NCBI RefSeq assembly: GCF_020217185.1
Contig: NZ_JAIWNX010000267.1
Coordinates: forward strand, 1-19,122
From: Asticcacaulis sp.
Lineage (GTDB): Bacteria; Pseudomonadota; Alphaproteobacteria; Caulobacterales; Caulobacteraceae
Length of the DNA stretch: 19,122 bases
Reading direction: 5' to 3'
The stretch's first letter is position 1. Every line of letters starts with the position of its first letter. Positions 6,871-14,873 of this stretch are shown piece after piece. A program made the position numbers and the translations under genes. The notes under the pieces were generated by a model. That model was given only the letters and a program-made list of their open reading frames with translations, was not told the DNA's origin and did no database searches.

Positions 6871-9027
6871 ATGTCGCTCAACTCGATCCTCAATATCGGT
6901 GCCTCCGGCCTGATGACGGCGCAAAGCCAGTTGCGCGTCGTTTCGGACAATATCTCGAACGTCAATACACCGGGCTATATCCGCAAGGTGGGCACCCAGC
7001 AGGCCAGCGTCATCGGCTCTCAGGGAGCGGGTGTGATGGCCGGTCAGGTCATGCTGGCCGCCGACAAATATCTGCAACAGGCGGCCGTGCGGGCCAATTC
7101 TTCCGCTTCGCAGGCCGAGGTTTTCCACGATCTGTTCGACCAGATTCAGTCGCAGTTTGGCGACCTGACCGACAAGAATGGCCTGTTCAATCTGGGCGAC
7201 AAGGCCCTGTCGGCCGCCGGCACCGCGGCGGAAACCCCGGCGTCCAGCGCGGCGCGTCAGGAAGTGCTGTCGGCGCTTGAAAGCTTTTTCGACGAGAGCC
7301 AGCGCATTTCCGGAGAAATCCAGAACGCCCGCGCCAATGCCGACAGCCGCGTCGCCACGACGATCAAGGCAATCAATGACCTGATCAAAAACATTTCAGA
7401 CCTCAATCCGACCATTTCGCAGGCCAATGTCAACGGCAGCGACGCGTCGGGGGCGCAGACCAAACAGACGGGCTATATCGACGAACTGTCAAAGCTGATC
7501 GACGTCGAGGTCAGCACCAACAGCAATGGCGGCGTGACGGTCCGCACCACCTCAGGCATGGTGCTGGCAGGCGATCAGCGGGCGGCCCTGTCCTATCAAC
7601 CGACCAACCCCGTCACCGCCGCGACGAACTTCAACCCGATCATCGTCACCGGTCCGAACGGCGAAAAGCGTGATTTCTCCGAGCATATCAAGTCCGGTGA
7701 ACTGCGCGGGCTTCTGGACGTGCGCGATAAAGAGTCCAGCGCCGTCAGCGCGCAACTGTCAGAATATATGTCGGTCTATGCCGATCAGCTCAATGCCGCG
7801 CACAACGCCGCCTCCGCCGTGCCTGCCCCGAACTCGCTGACGGGCAAGGCGATGAACCAGACCCTGGCCGAGGCCCTCAACGGCTTTGCCAATGCCGCCG
7901 GTACAGGCAGCGGCACGACCAGTCTGACCGTGCTCGACAACACCAACAAAATTGCCAGCCAGGTCGCCCTGACCTTCAGCCGCGACGCCTCCGGCAACAG
8001 CCAGGTGTCGATCAATGGCGGGACGGCGGTCCTGACCTCCGACTCGACCCTGCTGTCGCAGATCAATACGGCCCTGAATGGCACCGCAGCCCTCAGCTTC
8101 GCCGACGGCAAGCTGAGCTTCGCCGCCACCAACAGCACCTATGGCGTGGCCATCGGCGACGACCCGACCAGCCCGGCCCTGAAAAACGGCAAGGGCTTCT
8201 CGCACTTTTTCGGCCTGAACGATCTGGTGCGCAGCGACGTGCCCTTCGACTACGCCACCGGCCTGACGGCCAGCTCTGCCCACGGCTTCGACAGCGGCAG
8301 CGTGACGTTCAACGTGATGAACAGCTCTGGGTCGCGCGTGCAAACCGTGGACATCGCCTTCCCGGCGGGCGGTACTATGACGGATCTCGTCAATACGCTG
8401 AACGACACCTCCAGCGGGCTGGGCCGTTATGGCACCTTCTCGCTCAGCACCTCGGGCGAACTGACCTTCCGCGGCTTTGGCAATCCGGCCAACAGCCTGG
8501 GTATAGCCGAAGACTCCACCACGCGCCTTGGCACCGGCGCCTCGTTCAGCCAGATGTTCGGGCTGGGCGGGCTGGCGGCCGAACGCACGGATAGCCTGGC
8601 GCTCGACCCGACCATCGCCAACAATCTCGATCGTCTGTCGATGGCGACGCTGAACCTTTCGGCGGCTTCGGGAACACCGGCGCTGGTGGCCGGGGACGGC
8701 AGCGGGGCTCAGCGTCTGGCGGCCATCGCCACCAAAAGCGTCACCTTCAAGGCCGCCGGGACCAATGCGGGCGGTAGCTCGACCCTCACCCGCTATGCCG
8801 CCGACCTCGCCGGACAGGTGGGGGCCACCGCCGCGACGGCCAAGTCGCGCATGGACGGGGCCAACGCCCTCGCCGCCGAAGCCACCTCACGTCGCAGCGC
8901 CGCCGAAGGCGTCAACCTCGATGAGGAACTGATCAACCTGACCACCTATCAGCAGGCCTATTCGGCCTCCTCGCGCCTCATTCAGGCGGCGAAGGAGATG
9001 TACGATGTCCTGTTCAGAATGTTCTGA
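6871..9027 (+). CDS. flgK: Flagellar hook-associated protein FlgK (HAP1)
   Basis: FlgK forms the first junction layer between hook and filament. The 718-residue product begins MSLNSILNIGASGLMTAQSQ and LRVVSDNISNVNTPGYIRKV and ends VNLDEELINLTTYQQAYSAS with LIQAAKEMYDVLFRMF, the paired terminal helices of axial proteins. It is longer than the enterobacterial protein (about 550). The extra length is explained by two related segments at about 350-453 and 477-570, each ending in an FGL motif (FSHFFGLNDL and FSQMFGLGGL), suggesting a tandem duplication of a flagellin-IN-like surface domain. A good GGGAGG ribosome site precedes the ATG. flgL follows after 11 bases, so the two form an operon diverging from fliK. 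Confidence 0.95.
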   Translation: MSLNSILNIGASGLMTAQSQLRVVSDNISNVNTPGYIRKVGTQQASVIGSQGAGVMAGQVMLAADKYLQQAAVRANSSASQAEVFHDLFDQIQSQFGDLTDKNGLFNLGDKALSAAGTAAETPASSAARQEVLSALESFFDESQRISGEIQNARANADSRVATTIKAINDLIKNISDLNPTISQANVNGSDASGAQTKQTGYIDELSKLIDVEVSTNSNGGVTVRTTSGMVLAGDQRAALSYQPTNPVTAATNFNPIIVTGPNGEKRDFSEHIKSGELRGLLDVRDKESSAVSAQLSEYMSVYADQLNAAHNAASAVPAPNSLTGKAMNQTLAEALNGFANAAGTGSGTTSLTVLDNTNKIASQVALTFSRDASGNSQVSINGGTAVLTSDSTLLSQINTALNGTAALSFADGKLSFAATNSTYGVAIGDDPTSPALKNGKGFSHFFGLNDLVRSDVPFDYATGLTASSAHGFDSGSVTFNVMNSSGSRVQTVDIAFPAGGTMTDLVNTLNDTSSGLGRYGTFSLSTSGELTFRGFGNPANSLGIAEDSTTRLGTGASFSQMFGLGGLAAERTDSLALDPTIANNLDRLSMATLNLSAASGTPALVAGDGSGAQRLAAIATKSVTFKAAGTNAGGSSTLTRYAADLAGQVGATAATAKSRMDGANALAAEATSRRSAAEGVNLDEELINLTTYQQAYSASSRLIQAAKEMYDVLFRMF

Positions 9028-9038
9028 GGTAAATAAAC

Positions 9039-9956
9039 ATGCGTATCTCTACCGGTCAGATGTGGGGCAATGCCCTGTCGAACCTCATGCAGGCGCAAAT
9101 CCGCAAGGACGAGGCCAATAATCAGCTATCGACGCAAAAGGTGGCGACCGACTACGCCGGCTATGGCCGCGGGGCGGAAATCATCGCCGCCTATCAGTCA
9201 TCGCTGGAACGCATCACCGGTTACAGCCAGGTGGCGCAAAGCGTGTCTGACCGCCTCGACAGCCAGAATATCGCGCTGGAACGCGCCAGCGACGGCATTG
9301 CTACCGGCAAGGACGGGATTATGGACGCCATCGCCAGCAAGTCGCTGGATGGGCTGACCACCGTGCTGCAATCGAGCTATATGGCCTTTGCCGACGGCCT
9401 GAACTACAAACATCAGGGGACCTACCTGTTCGGCGGCGGCAATGAGGGCGAAGCCCCGCTGGCGGCCACTTCGCTGAATGATCTGGCCGCGACGGCTGTG
9501 GCCGATACCTTCAAGAATGGCAGCGTGAAAAAAGCCTCAAAGATCGACGCCACCACCACCCTGCAAACCGGTATGCTGGCCAGCGAAATTGGCGACGAAG
9601 GCGTCACCCTCTTTCGCGAAATGAAGGCCTTTATCGATGCCAATGCCCCCATGCAGGGCACCATGACCGATGCGCAGCAGGCCACGCTTCAGGGCTTCGC
9701 GACACGCATGAATGCCGCCTATACCAAGATGGTGGACCATACGGCGCTCAACGGTACGTTCCAGAATCGCGTCGAAAACACCCTGAAATCGCTGGAAGGT
9801 CAGGAAAGCAGCCTGAGCAATCTCATCTCGAACAAGACCGATATCAACATGGCCGACGCCTATACCAAGCTGGAACAGGCGGACCTGACGGTGCAGGCGG
9901 CGTCGCAGGTGGTGGCCAATCTCAAGTCGGTGTCCCTGCTCGACCTGCTGAGATAG
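9039..9956 (+). CDS. flgL: Flagellar hook-associated protein FlgL (HAP3)
   Basis: FlgL is the second junction protein, joining FlgK to flagellin. The 305-residue product opens with MRISTGQMWGNALSNLMQAQ and has flagellin-like N-terminal helices. The family segment HQGTYLFGGGNEGEAPL (about 127-143) is followed by a compact variable domain and a C-terminal helix (LEQADLTVQAASQVVANLKS, then VSLLDLL). It is similar to flagellin in its ends, but the FGG segment and the position after flgK identify FlgL. GAGGT overlapping the flgK stop is the ribosome site, so translation is probably coupled. No promoter was seen between flgK and flgL. Confidence 0.94.
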   Translation: MRISTGQMWGNALSNLMQAQIRKDEANNQLSTQKVATDYAGYGRGAEIIAAYQSSLERITGYSQVAQSVSDRLDSQNIALERASDGIATGKDGIMDAIASKSLDGLTTVLQSSYMAFADGLNYKHQGTYLFGGGNEGEAPLAATSLNDLAATAVADTFKNGSVKKASKIDATTTLQTGMLASEIGDEGVTLFREMKAFIDANAPMQGTMTDAQQATLQGFATRMNAAYTKMVDHTALNGTFQNRVENTLKSLEGQESSLSNLISNKTDINMADAYTKLEQADLTVQAASQVVANLKSVSLLDLLR

Positions 9957-9978
9957 GCGCGCTCACCGCTTTGTGAAT

Positions 9979-9987
9979 TTATCCACA
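9979..9987 (+). promoter_or_regulatory. Perfect isolated DnaA box
   Basis: TTATCCACA is an exact match to the classical DnaA box, 22 bases after the flgL stop. It overlaps a hairpin with TTGTG/CACAA arms (9972-9989). No second exact box and no AT-rich unwinding region were seen beside it, so this is not an origin. It may be a DnaA-controlled promoter or titration site, or chance. Confidence 0.45.
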
Positions 9988-9991
9988 AGGC

Positions 9992-10040
9992 CGCAGGGTC
10001 TATTATAAGGACGTGGTCAGCCACATCCAAAGACCCCGCG
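9992..10040. other. Imperfect stem-loop in the flgL-mnmA gap
   Basis: Outer arms CGC-A-GGGTCT (9992-10001) and AGACCC-C-GCG (10031-10040) pair with one mismatch, and an inner hairpin GTGG-TCAG-CCAC lies at 10013-10024. The right side runs into the exact palindrome CCCCGCGCGGGG (10034-10045). This could be the 3' end structure of the flgKL message or a small structured RNA. There is no T-run. The rest of the gap to 10178 shows nothing coding. Confidence 0.4.
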
Positions 10041-10178
10041 CGGGGCCATCTGAATGTTGCGCCGTTCACGCCTGGGTCTGAAGGCCTTGAGATGAAAACC
10101 CGGGACGCCCTCCCGCCGGATCGTCGCCCCAAAGCCTTCGCATCCGCGCCTGAGCCGCCCATTCGGGATGAAAGCAAA

Positions 10179-10204
10179 AAGGCCCCGTCTTCCGGCGGGG
10201 CCTT
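10179..10204. terminator. Bidirectional intrinsic terminator between flgL and mnmA
   Basis: AAGGCCCCG and CGGGGCCTT form a 9-bp stem around an eight-base loop. On the plus strand CTGTTTTG follows; on the minus strand TTTTTGCTTT follows, so the stem could stop transcription both ways, better on the minus strand. It most likely ends the flgK-flgL transcript. No minus-strand gene is present to its right until the hxlR-type gene, so its stronger minus-strand form is unexplained. Confidence 0.75.
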
Positions 10205-10208
10205 CTGT

Positions 10209-10245
10209 TTTGAGCGGAATGATTTCTATAATCATTCCGCTCAAA
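10209..10245. repeat. Perfect 15-bp palindrome
   Basis: TTTGAGCGGAATGAT and ATCATTCCGCTCAAA flank a seven-base TTCTATA loop, immediately after the terminator. Both this palindrome and the one at 2454-2482 have GAGCG at the outer end of the left arm and CGCTC at the end of the right. I suspect a family of dispersed palindromes of alphaproteobacterial genomes. It has no T-run and is 52 bases upstream of mnmA. Confidence 0.65.
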
Positions 10246-10297
10246 TAGTTGCACCGCCCCCTACTCTTTTGGTGGCAAAAGCCTTATTTAGCGAGCC

Positions 10298-11506
10298 ATG
10301 ACCGCGTCTGTACCTGCCTGCCCTGTGCCTGTTTTTGATACCGCCGATCTGGGCGAAGCGATTGCGCGCGTGCGCCACAGCGTCGGCCTGCCGCAAGGCG
10401 CGCGCGTCGTCGCGGCCATGTCAGGCGGGGTGGATTCGTCGGTCGCCGCCGCCCTTTTGCACGCCGCTGGCTATGAGGTGATTGGCGTCACGCTTCAGCT
10501 TTACGACCACGGACAGGCGCTGAAAAAGACCGGCGCCTGCTGTGCCGGGCAGGACATCCACGACGCCCGCATCGCCGCCGAAAAGATCGGTATTGCCCAC
10601 TACGTGCTGGACTATGAGAGCCGCTTCAAGGACTCAGTGATCGAGGAGTTTGCCGACTCCTATCTGCGCGGCGAAACCCCGGTGCCGTGCATCCGCTGCA
10701 ACCAGACGGTCAAGTTCCGCGACCTGCTGGACGTCGCCCGCGATCTGGGGGCTGAGGCCATGGCCACCGGCCACTATGTCGAACGCCGCGATACAGGCAA
10801 CCGCGCCGAACTGCGCCGCGCCGTCGATCGCAACCGCGACCAGTCCTATTTCCTGTTCGCTACCACGCGCGAACAGCTCGATTTCCTGCGCTTTCCGCTG
10901 GCCGATATCCCCAAGCCGCAGGTGCGCGACATTGCCCGTCAGATGGGGCTCAACGTCGCCGCCAAGCCGGATTCGCAGGACATCTGCTTCGTGCCCGAAG
11001 GCAAGTACACCACCCTGATCGACCGGCTGCGTCCGCAGGGCCGCGAAGCGGGCGACATCGTGCACCTCGACGGGCGCGTTCTGGGGCGGCATCAGGGCAT
11101 TACCGGCTATACGATTGGCCAGCGGCGCGGGCTCAATATCGCCGTGGGCGAGCCCTTGTTTGTCATCAAGCTCGATGCCGAGACGCGCCGGGTTATCGTC
11201 GGCCCGCGTGAAGCCCTGAACACGGCTGCCCTCGTCATGAAGGAAACCAACTGGCTGGGCGATCACGAGACGCTGGAAACCGCCGCCGCCGCCCAACTGC
11301 CGGTGCTGGCGCGCGTGCGTTCGACCCGCCCGCCGGTCCCGGCGCGGCTTAACCTGCATGAGGGTCAGGTCGAGGTGGTATTTGACGCTTCGGAAGAAGG
11401 CGTCGCCCCCGGTCAGGCCTGCGTCCTCTATGATCCGGCGGACGAGGACCGCGTGCTGGGCGGCGGCTTTATTGAACGCACCCGCGCCATAGAGTTTGCG
11501 GTTTAA
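10298..11506 (+). CDS. mnmA: tRNA-specific 2-thiouridylase MnmA
   Basis: MnmA adds sulfur to the wobble uridine (s2U34) of tRNA-Glu, -Gln and -Lys using ATP and a persulfide from a relay. The 402-residue protein shows the ATP-pyrophosphatase P-loop SGGVDSS (42-48), [16 protein letters not shown] (79-94), the catalytic cysteine in [15 protein letters not shown] (Cys134), ATGHYVER (156-163) and the second active cysteine in [15 protein letters not shown] (Cys230), followed by the C-terminal barrel. All key residues are present. A roughly 30-residue N-terminal extension precedes the usual start, as in related alphaproteobacteria, and the ribosome site at the chosen ATG is weak. Its stop codon overlaps the stop of the convergent HxlR gene by four bases (TTAA read on both strands). 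Confidence 0.95.
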   Translation: MTASVPACPVPVFDTADLGEAIARVRHSVGLPQGARVVAAMSGGVDSSVAAALLHAAGYEVIGVTLQLYDHGQALKKTGACCAGQDIHDARIAAEKIGIAHYVLDYESRFKDSVIEEFADSYLRGETPVPCIRCNQTVKFRDLLDVARDLGAEAMATGHYVERRDTGNRAELRRAVDRNRDQSYFLFATTREQLDFLRFPLADIPKPQVRDIARQMGLNVAAKPDSQDICFVPEGKYTTLIDRLRPQGREAGDIVHLDGRVLGRHQGITGYTIGQRRGLNIAVGEPLFVIKLDAETRRVIVGPREALNTAALVMKETNWLGDHETLETAAAAQLPVLARVRSTRPPVPARLNLHEGQVEVVFDASEEGVAPGQACVLYDPADEDRVLGGGFIERTRAIEFAV

Positions 11507-12006
11507 TCCACAGCGATACCTTTGCGGGCATAGAGTTCCGACAGGGTCATACCCCGGCCGTCTTCGCGCGCCTTCAGCACACTGTGTTCGCCGATCATCT
11601 CACCGCAGGCCTCGCATTGGGGCTGGGTGATAAAGAGGCCCTTGCAGTCGTCGTGAACCAGCTCAAAGAAGGGGCCATCGTCGTCATCATAGACGTGCTG
11701 ACGCCCCCATCCGTAGAGCGCGACCAGCACGCCCTTGAGGCTGCGCCCCTTTTCGGTCAGCACATATTCGTGGCGCAGCGGGCGTTCGGAATACACCACG
11801 GCCTGCATCAGGCCCAGCGCCACCAGACGCTTTAACCGCGCCGCCAGCACATTGCGCGCCACGCCCAGGCTCTTTTGCCATTGCTCAAAGCGGCTATGCC
11901 CCAGAAAGGCATTGCGCACGATGAGCAGGGTCCACGGTTCTCCGACGATGTCTATGGCCGCCGCAATGGCGCACCTTTCGCCGGAATAGTCAGCCGATCG
12001 TCCCAT
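11503..12006 (-). CDS. HxlR-family winged-helix transcriptional regulator
   Basis: This 167-residue protein fits the HxlR (DUF24) family: [20 protein letters not shown] (about 12-31), [20 protein letters not shown] (about 38-57), [10 protein letters not shown] and a wing reading [13 protein letters not shown]. Such proteins bind promoter DNA as dimers and often respond to redox or reactive electrophiles. The C-terminal extension after about residue 120 holds a CEAC pair ([13 protein letters not shown]), perhaps half of a metal-binding ribbon or a redox switch; this is inference. Start ATG at 12006 is supported by the conserved N-terminus. It is convergent with mnmA and shares a TTAA stop overlap with it. 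Its target is unknown; no obvious adjacent enzyme is divergently placed. Confidence 0.88.
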   Translation of the reverse strand: MGRSADYSGERCAIAAAIDIVGEPWTLLIVRNAFLGHSRFEQWQKSLGVARNVLAARLKRLVALGLMQAVVYSERPLRHEYVLTEKGRSLKGVLVALYGWGRQHVYDDDDGPFFELVHDDCKGLFITQPQCEACGEMIGEHSVLKAREDGRGMTLSELYARKGIAVD

Positions 12007-12194
12007 AATATGTGTCTTTTCTTCTGTGCGACATCAGCCATGACGTCGCCACACCCCATGTCCAAGGCTTACGGACAGTGGGTTGATGAAAACCTAAAAT
12101 TCAGGGCTAACGGAGGCCTGAGAATGCGATTAAATCTAAAAAACGGGACTATTTCAGACGCGCCGGTATTTAGGCACCAGAGCATTGTTTTTGC

Positions 12195-12677
12195 TTACGG
12201 ATTAAAGGCAAACAGGGTCGCCACGGCGCGGCTTAAACGCACCTCATCACTGTGGACAAAGTCCTGATCGAAGGCTTGCCCGTTCCAGTGCACCAGTACC
12301 GTTACGCCGTCATCCAGAGACAGGATCAGACCGTCGGTATGCGTTTCGATATCGCCATTGCAGTGGTCGGCAAAGCTGCCGCAATCGACGGCATAGGTCG
12401 CCGCCGGGGCACGCTGCACCTGAGCCGCCAGACGCGCATCCAGGCTGATGATCTTGACCTCTTCGCCACGACCGAGGCGCATATAGACGGCCTGACGGTC
12501 GCCCTCTTCGGCGCTGAACACCACGTCGTCGATACGGCCATCGCCGTCAAAGTCGCCCTTGAGCGAGGTGGACAGACCGTTAAAGGGGGCCCTGGACACA
12601 TCGGTGCGCAGATCGGCGGCACCGGCGGTGCCCGCTAACATCATACCCACCATCGCGATTGCCAGTGCCCGCATCAT
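12195..12677 (-). CDS. Secreted protein of unknown function with a DxDxDG motif
   Basis: I do not recognise the family. The 160-residue product has a clear signal peptide (RALAIAMVGMMLAGTAGA, about 3-20, likely cleavage before ADLRTD). It is followed by GDFDGDGRIDDVVF (about 41-54), a calcium-binding-type DxDxDGxxDD loop as in FG-GAP/VCBS or EF-hand-like repeats. Two cysteines in VDCGSFADHCNGD could form a disulfide in the periplasm. The rest looks like beta-strands (TDGLILSLDDGVTVLVHWNG). AGGCGGAG precedes tandem ATG codons, so the start is at 12677 or 12674. It stands alone, 188 bases from hxlR and 229 bases from the next minus-strand gene. Confidence 0.75.
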   Translation of the reverse strand: MMRALAIAMVGMMLAGTAGAADLRTDVSRAPFNGLSTSLKGDFDGDGRIDDVVFSAEEGDRQAVYMRLGRGEEVKIISLDARLAAQVQRAPAATYAVDCGSFADHCNGDIETHTDGLILSLDDGVTVLVHWNGQAFDQDFVHSDEVRLSRAVATLFAFNP

Positions 12678-12878
12678 CGTCTCCGCCTGTGTGCAGCGTT
12701 GTTATCCCGTATGGGTACAGGATGTGGCTGCCTGTCCTGTTCTAAGCAGGAACGGTGCCAACCACTGCCACAAAGGTTAACGGCGGTAAAGACCTTTCGT
12801 TAACCAAACACGGGATTGAGACGATTAGGTTTTTCGTGCGTCCGGCGTAACGCGGTTAACGCTGTGTGTGCCGTACAG

Positions 12879-12895
12879 GGACGTGTTGCACGTCC
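12879..12895. repeat. Small hairpin downstream of the beta-propeller gene
   Basis: GGACGTG and CACGTCC form a 7-bp perfect stem with a TTG loop, 12 bases past the stop of the upstream minus-strand gene. No T-run follows on the minus strand, so termination is doubtful. The rest of the gap (12678-12878) contains three GTTAAC words but no pair fitting the full CtrA spacing. Confidence 0.4.
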
Positions 12896-12906
12896 TTTGT
12901 CCGGAT

Positions 12907-14169
12907 TTACGGCTTGAGCGGGATTTCGCCGATGACCACCGGAGCCGGGGTATCGCGGCGGATATTGCCCTTATCGTCAAACTCCGACCACTGACTGCGC
13001 GCCACAAAGACGAAGCGGTCACCGATCACCTGACCGCCGCTCGGTTCCTCAAGGTCGGGGTGCCCGCGCAGCAGGACCTCGGCCTTTTCCACCGCGCTCC
13101 AGTCGGCACTCATCCGCAGGCGCAGGATACGGTTGGGTTTAAAGCCGTTTTGTACGGCAATCAGGTCGTTGCCGTAGCGATATAGTCCGTCAATCCCCAG
13201 CAGTGCCGCCCCCGCAGGCGCAACCAGCCGCGTCAGGGTCCCCTTGCCCAGATCGACGCGGTAAAGCCCCGACGCATAGTCGGCGACGATCAGCGCGCTG
13301 GCGTCAGCATTCTCCACAAGCCCCTGCGGTGAGCCGAGATAGCCTTCGGGGATCAGCACCTGTAGCTTGCCCTGATAGCCGGTCAGGCGCAGCACCTCGC
13401 CCGTATTGCCATCCGACACATAGAGGTCTTCCTTACCCGCATGCAGGTCGGCCAGCCGACGGTCCGGCCGCTTGTCTTCGAACTGCGCCAGTATCTTGCC
13501 CGTGGCCAGATCGACCTTGATCAGCTTGGAGACAATTTTGGCATCGGGCGCATAGCCCACGGTCTGACGCGACGCCGAGGTCGAGGCCCACAGAACGCCG
13601 TCCCTGACCGCGATGGCATTGGCGGCCACACCGGCCCGCAACGACAGGCGCTTGTCTATGCCCGCGTCGGTGAGCGGCCCGACGACGCCGTTGCGCAGGC
13701 TGGTGGCCAGAAGCGTCCCGTCGTCAAGCACCGCCACCCCTTCGACCAGAGTGAGGCCGGTCAGGCGATTGAGCGTCTTCAGGCTGCCGATGCGCGCCGT
13801 ATTGGCCGCCTGAAGCGATTCCAGATCGGCGTCCCAGATCGCGTTGAGTTCCGGATAACGCCCCAGATCGAGCACCAGACCCCGCTTCAGATAGTCGATC
13901 AGCGCCGCCCGCGCCGCCGGTTTGCGCTTCAGCTCCAGCGCCGCCTGCGCCTTCAGCAGCAGGACCGACGGCGAATCCGGCAAAATCTCCCCCGCCTGCG
14001 TCAGGCGGTCGAGCGCGGTCTGACGATCATCCTTCTGCAGGGCGGCCATGCCTTCGGCGCGCAGGGCATGAAAGCGGCCAAGGTCAGAGGCCGGGTCAAT
14101 CTTTTGCGCGGCGGCGGGGCCCGCCATTACCGCGGCCAATACCGCCAACGCGATCAGGGACGTCTTCAT
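12907..14169 (-). CDS. Secreted TPR-like / NHL beta-propeller protein of unknown function
   Basis: The product (420 residues from the ATG at 14169) has a signal peptide KTSLIALAVLAAVMAGPAAA and so is exported. Residues of roughly 25-110 form TPR-like helical repeats (RFHALRAEGMAALQKDDRQT, then LLLKAQAALELKRKPAARAA). The remainder looks like a six-bladed NHL/SMP-30 propeller, with blade phrases such as EGVAVLDDGTLLATSL, LYVSDGNTGEVLRLTG and LIVADYASGLYRVDLG. Proteins of this kind are often lactonase-like or sensor-like, but I see no proof of catalysis. An upstream ATG at 14184 adds five residues; 14169 is preferred because GAGAGGA lies at the right distance. The lrp-type gene ends 35 bases upstream, so co-transcription is likely. 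Confidence 0.8.
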   Translation of the reverse strand: MKTSLIALAVLAAVMAGPAAAQKIDPASDLGRFHALRAEGMAALQKDDRQTALDRLTQAGEILPDSPSVLLLKAQAALELKRKPAARAALIDYLKRGLVLDLGRYPELNAIWDADLESLQAANTARIGSLKTLNRLTGLTLVEGVAVLDDGTLLATSLRNGVVGPLTDAGIDKRLSLRAGVAANAIAVRDGVLWASTSASRQTVGYAPDAKIVSKLIKVDLATGKILAQFEDKRPDRRLADLHAGKEDLYVSDGNTGEVLRLTGYQGKLQVLIPEGYLGSPQGLVENADASALIVADYASGLYRVDLGKGTLTRLVAPAGAALLGIDGLYRYGNDLIAVQNGFKPNRILRLRMSADWSAVEKAEVLLRGHPDLEEPSGGQVIGDRFVFVARSQWSEFDDKGNIRRDTPAPVVIGEIPLKP

Positions 14170-14204
14170 CCGGTCCTCTCTCATCCATTCAACCCGACGA
14201 AAAC

Positions 14205-14696
14205 CTAACCGTCTGCTCCGGGGACGACAAGTTTCAACGGCAAGGCGGTCGTGGTTTTCACCGAGCGGATGACGATACGACTTTCTATGGCGGAAACGAG
14301 GTCGGAGGCCAATAATTTGTCGCGCATGAAGTCGTCATAGGCGTGCATGTCGCGCGTCACGATACGCAGCATATAGTCTTCACGCCCGGTCACCGTGGCG
14401 CAGGAGACGATTTCCGGCCATTCGGCCAGCCGCGCCTCAAAGGCTTCGAGGTTTTCGCGCGACGGCAAAGACAGCTTGACCGCCGCATAGACCTCAAAAC
14501 CCAGCCCCAGTTGGTCGGGCTCCAGCAACGTCACGCGCTTGCGGATGACGCCTATGTCTTCCAGCCGTTTCAGACGCCGCCAGCAAGGTGAGGGCGACAG
14601 ATTGACCTTCTCGGCAATCTCCGCCACCGACAGGTTGGCATCTTCCTGCACCAGGGTCAGTATCCGCGCATCCAGTTCGTCGATATCAGCGGACAC
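14205..14696 (-). CDS. Lrp/AsnC-family transcriptional regulator
   Basis: Lrp/AsnC regulators are small DNA-binding proteins that respond to amino acids and often control their own gene. From the GTG at 14696 the product has 163 residues. The N-terminal helix-turn-helix spans about 4-55 (DELDARILTLVQEDANLSVA, EIAEKVNLSPSPCWRRLKRL, EDIGVIRKRV) and the RAM ligand/oligomer domain follows (LGFEVYAAVKLSL, then SCATVTGREDYMLRIVTRDM and IRSVKTTTALP). The GTG start is chosen because GAGGGGG lies six bases upstream; an in-frame ATG 18 codons earlier (MRFYGNDF) has no ribosome site. The same frame stays open far upstream, but that part is antisense to the glycosyltransferase gene. It is divergent from the glycosyltransferase and precedes the propeller gene. 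Confidence 0.9.
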   Translation of the reverse strand: MSADIDELDARILTLVQEDANLSVAEIAEKVNLSPSPCWRRLKRLEDIGVIRKRVTLLEPDQLGLGFEVYAAVKLSLPSRENLEAFEARLAEWPEIVSCATVTGREDYMLRIVTRDMHAYDDFMRDKLLASDLVSAIESRIVIRSVKTTTALPLKLVVPGADG

Positions 14697-14712
14697 CTTT
14701 GCCCCCTCGTCT

Positions 14713-14759
14713 GCATTTTGTGAAAAGTCATTTCCATAAAAGCGCATTGTGCAAAAAAA
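14713..14759 (-). promoter_or_regulatory. Possible Lrp-type operator: repeated GCATT-GTG-AAAA words
   Basis: GCATTTTGTGAAAA (14713-14726) and GCATTGTGCAAAAA (starting 14744) are similar direct repeats 31 bases apart, about three helical turns, in the AT-rich part of the lrp/glycosyltransferase gap. Lrp-type regulators often bind phased sites in their own promoters. The repeats are seen; their role is inferred. Confidence 0.3.
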
Positions 14760-14873
14760 TCCACCCTTATTCCGCTGACTGACCGTCTGCGCGACGAGAA
14801 AACCGTCCCTTTCGGGCGCGAGGCCTTTTCGTGGCACACACACCGGAGTACACCGGGGCAAAGGGAGCCGCTC

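Noticed and set aside
9979..9987. Replication origin near the DnaA box
   Set aside because: There is a single exact box, no AT-rich unwinding element and no origin-linked genes such as hemE or dnaA.
10092..10301. Plus-strand frame of 69 codons in the flgL-mnmA gap
   Set aside because: It runs through the intrinsic terminator and the 15-bp palindrome, so it is not a plausible gene.
12058..12267. Small plus-strand frame of 69 codons (MSKAYGQWVDENLKF...) with a GGAGG near an internal ATG at 12124
   Set aside because: Its second half is antisense to the end of the DxDxDG protein, its codons are AT-rich unlike neighbours, and I recognise no family. It remains a weak candidate.
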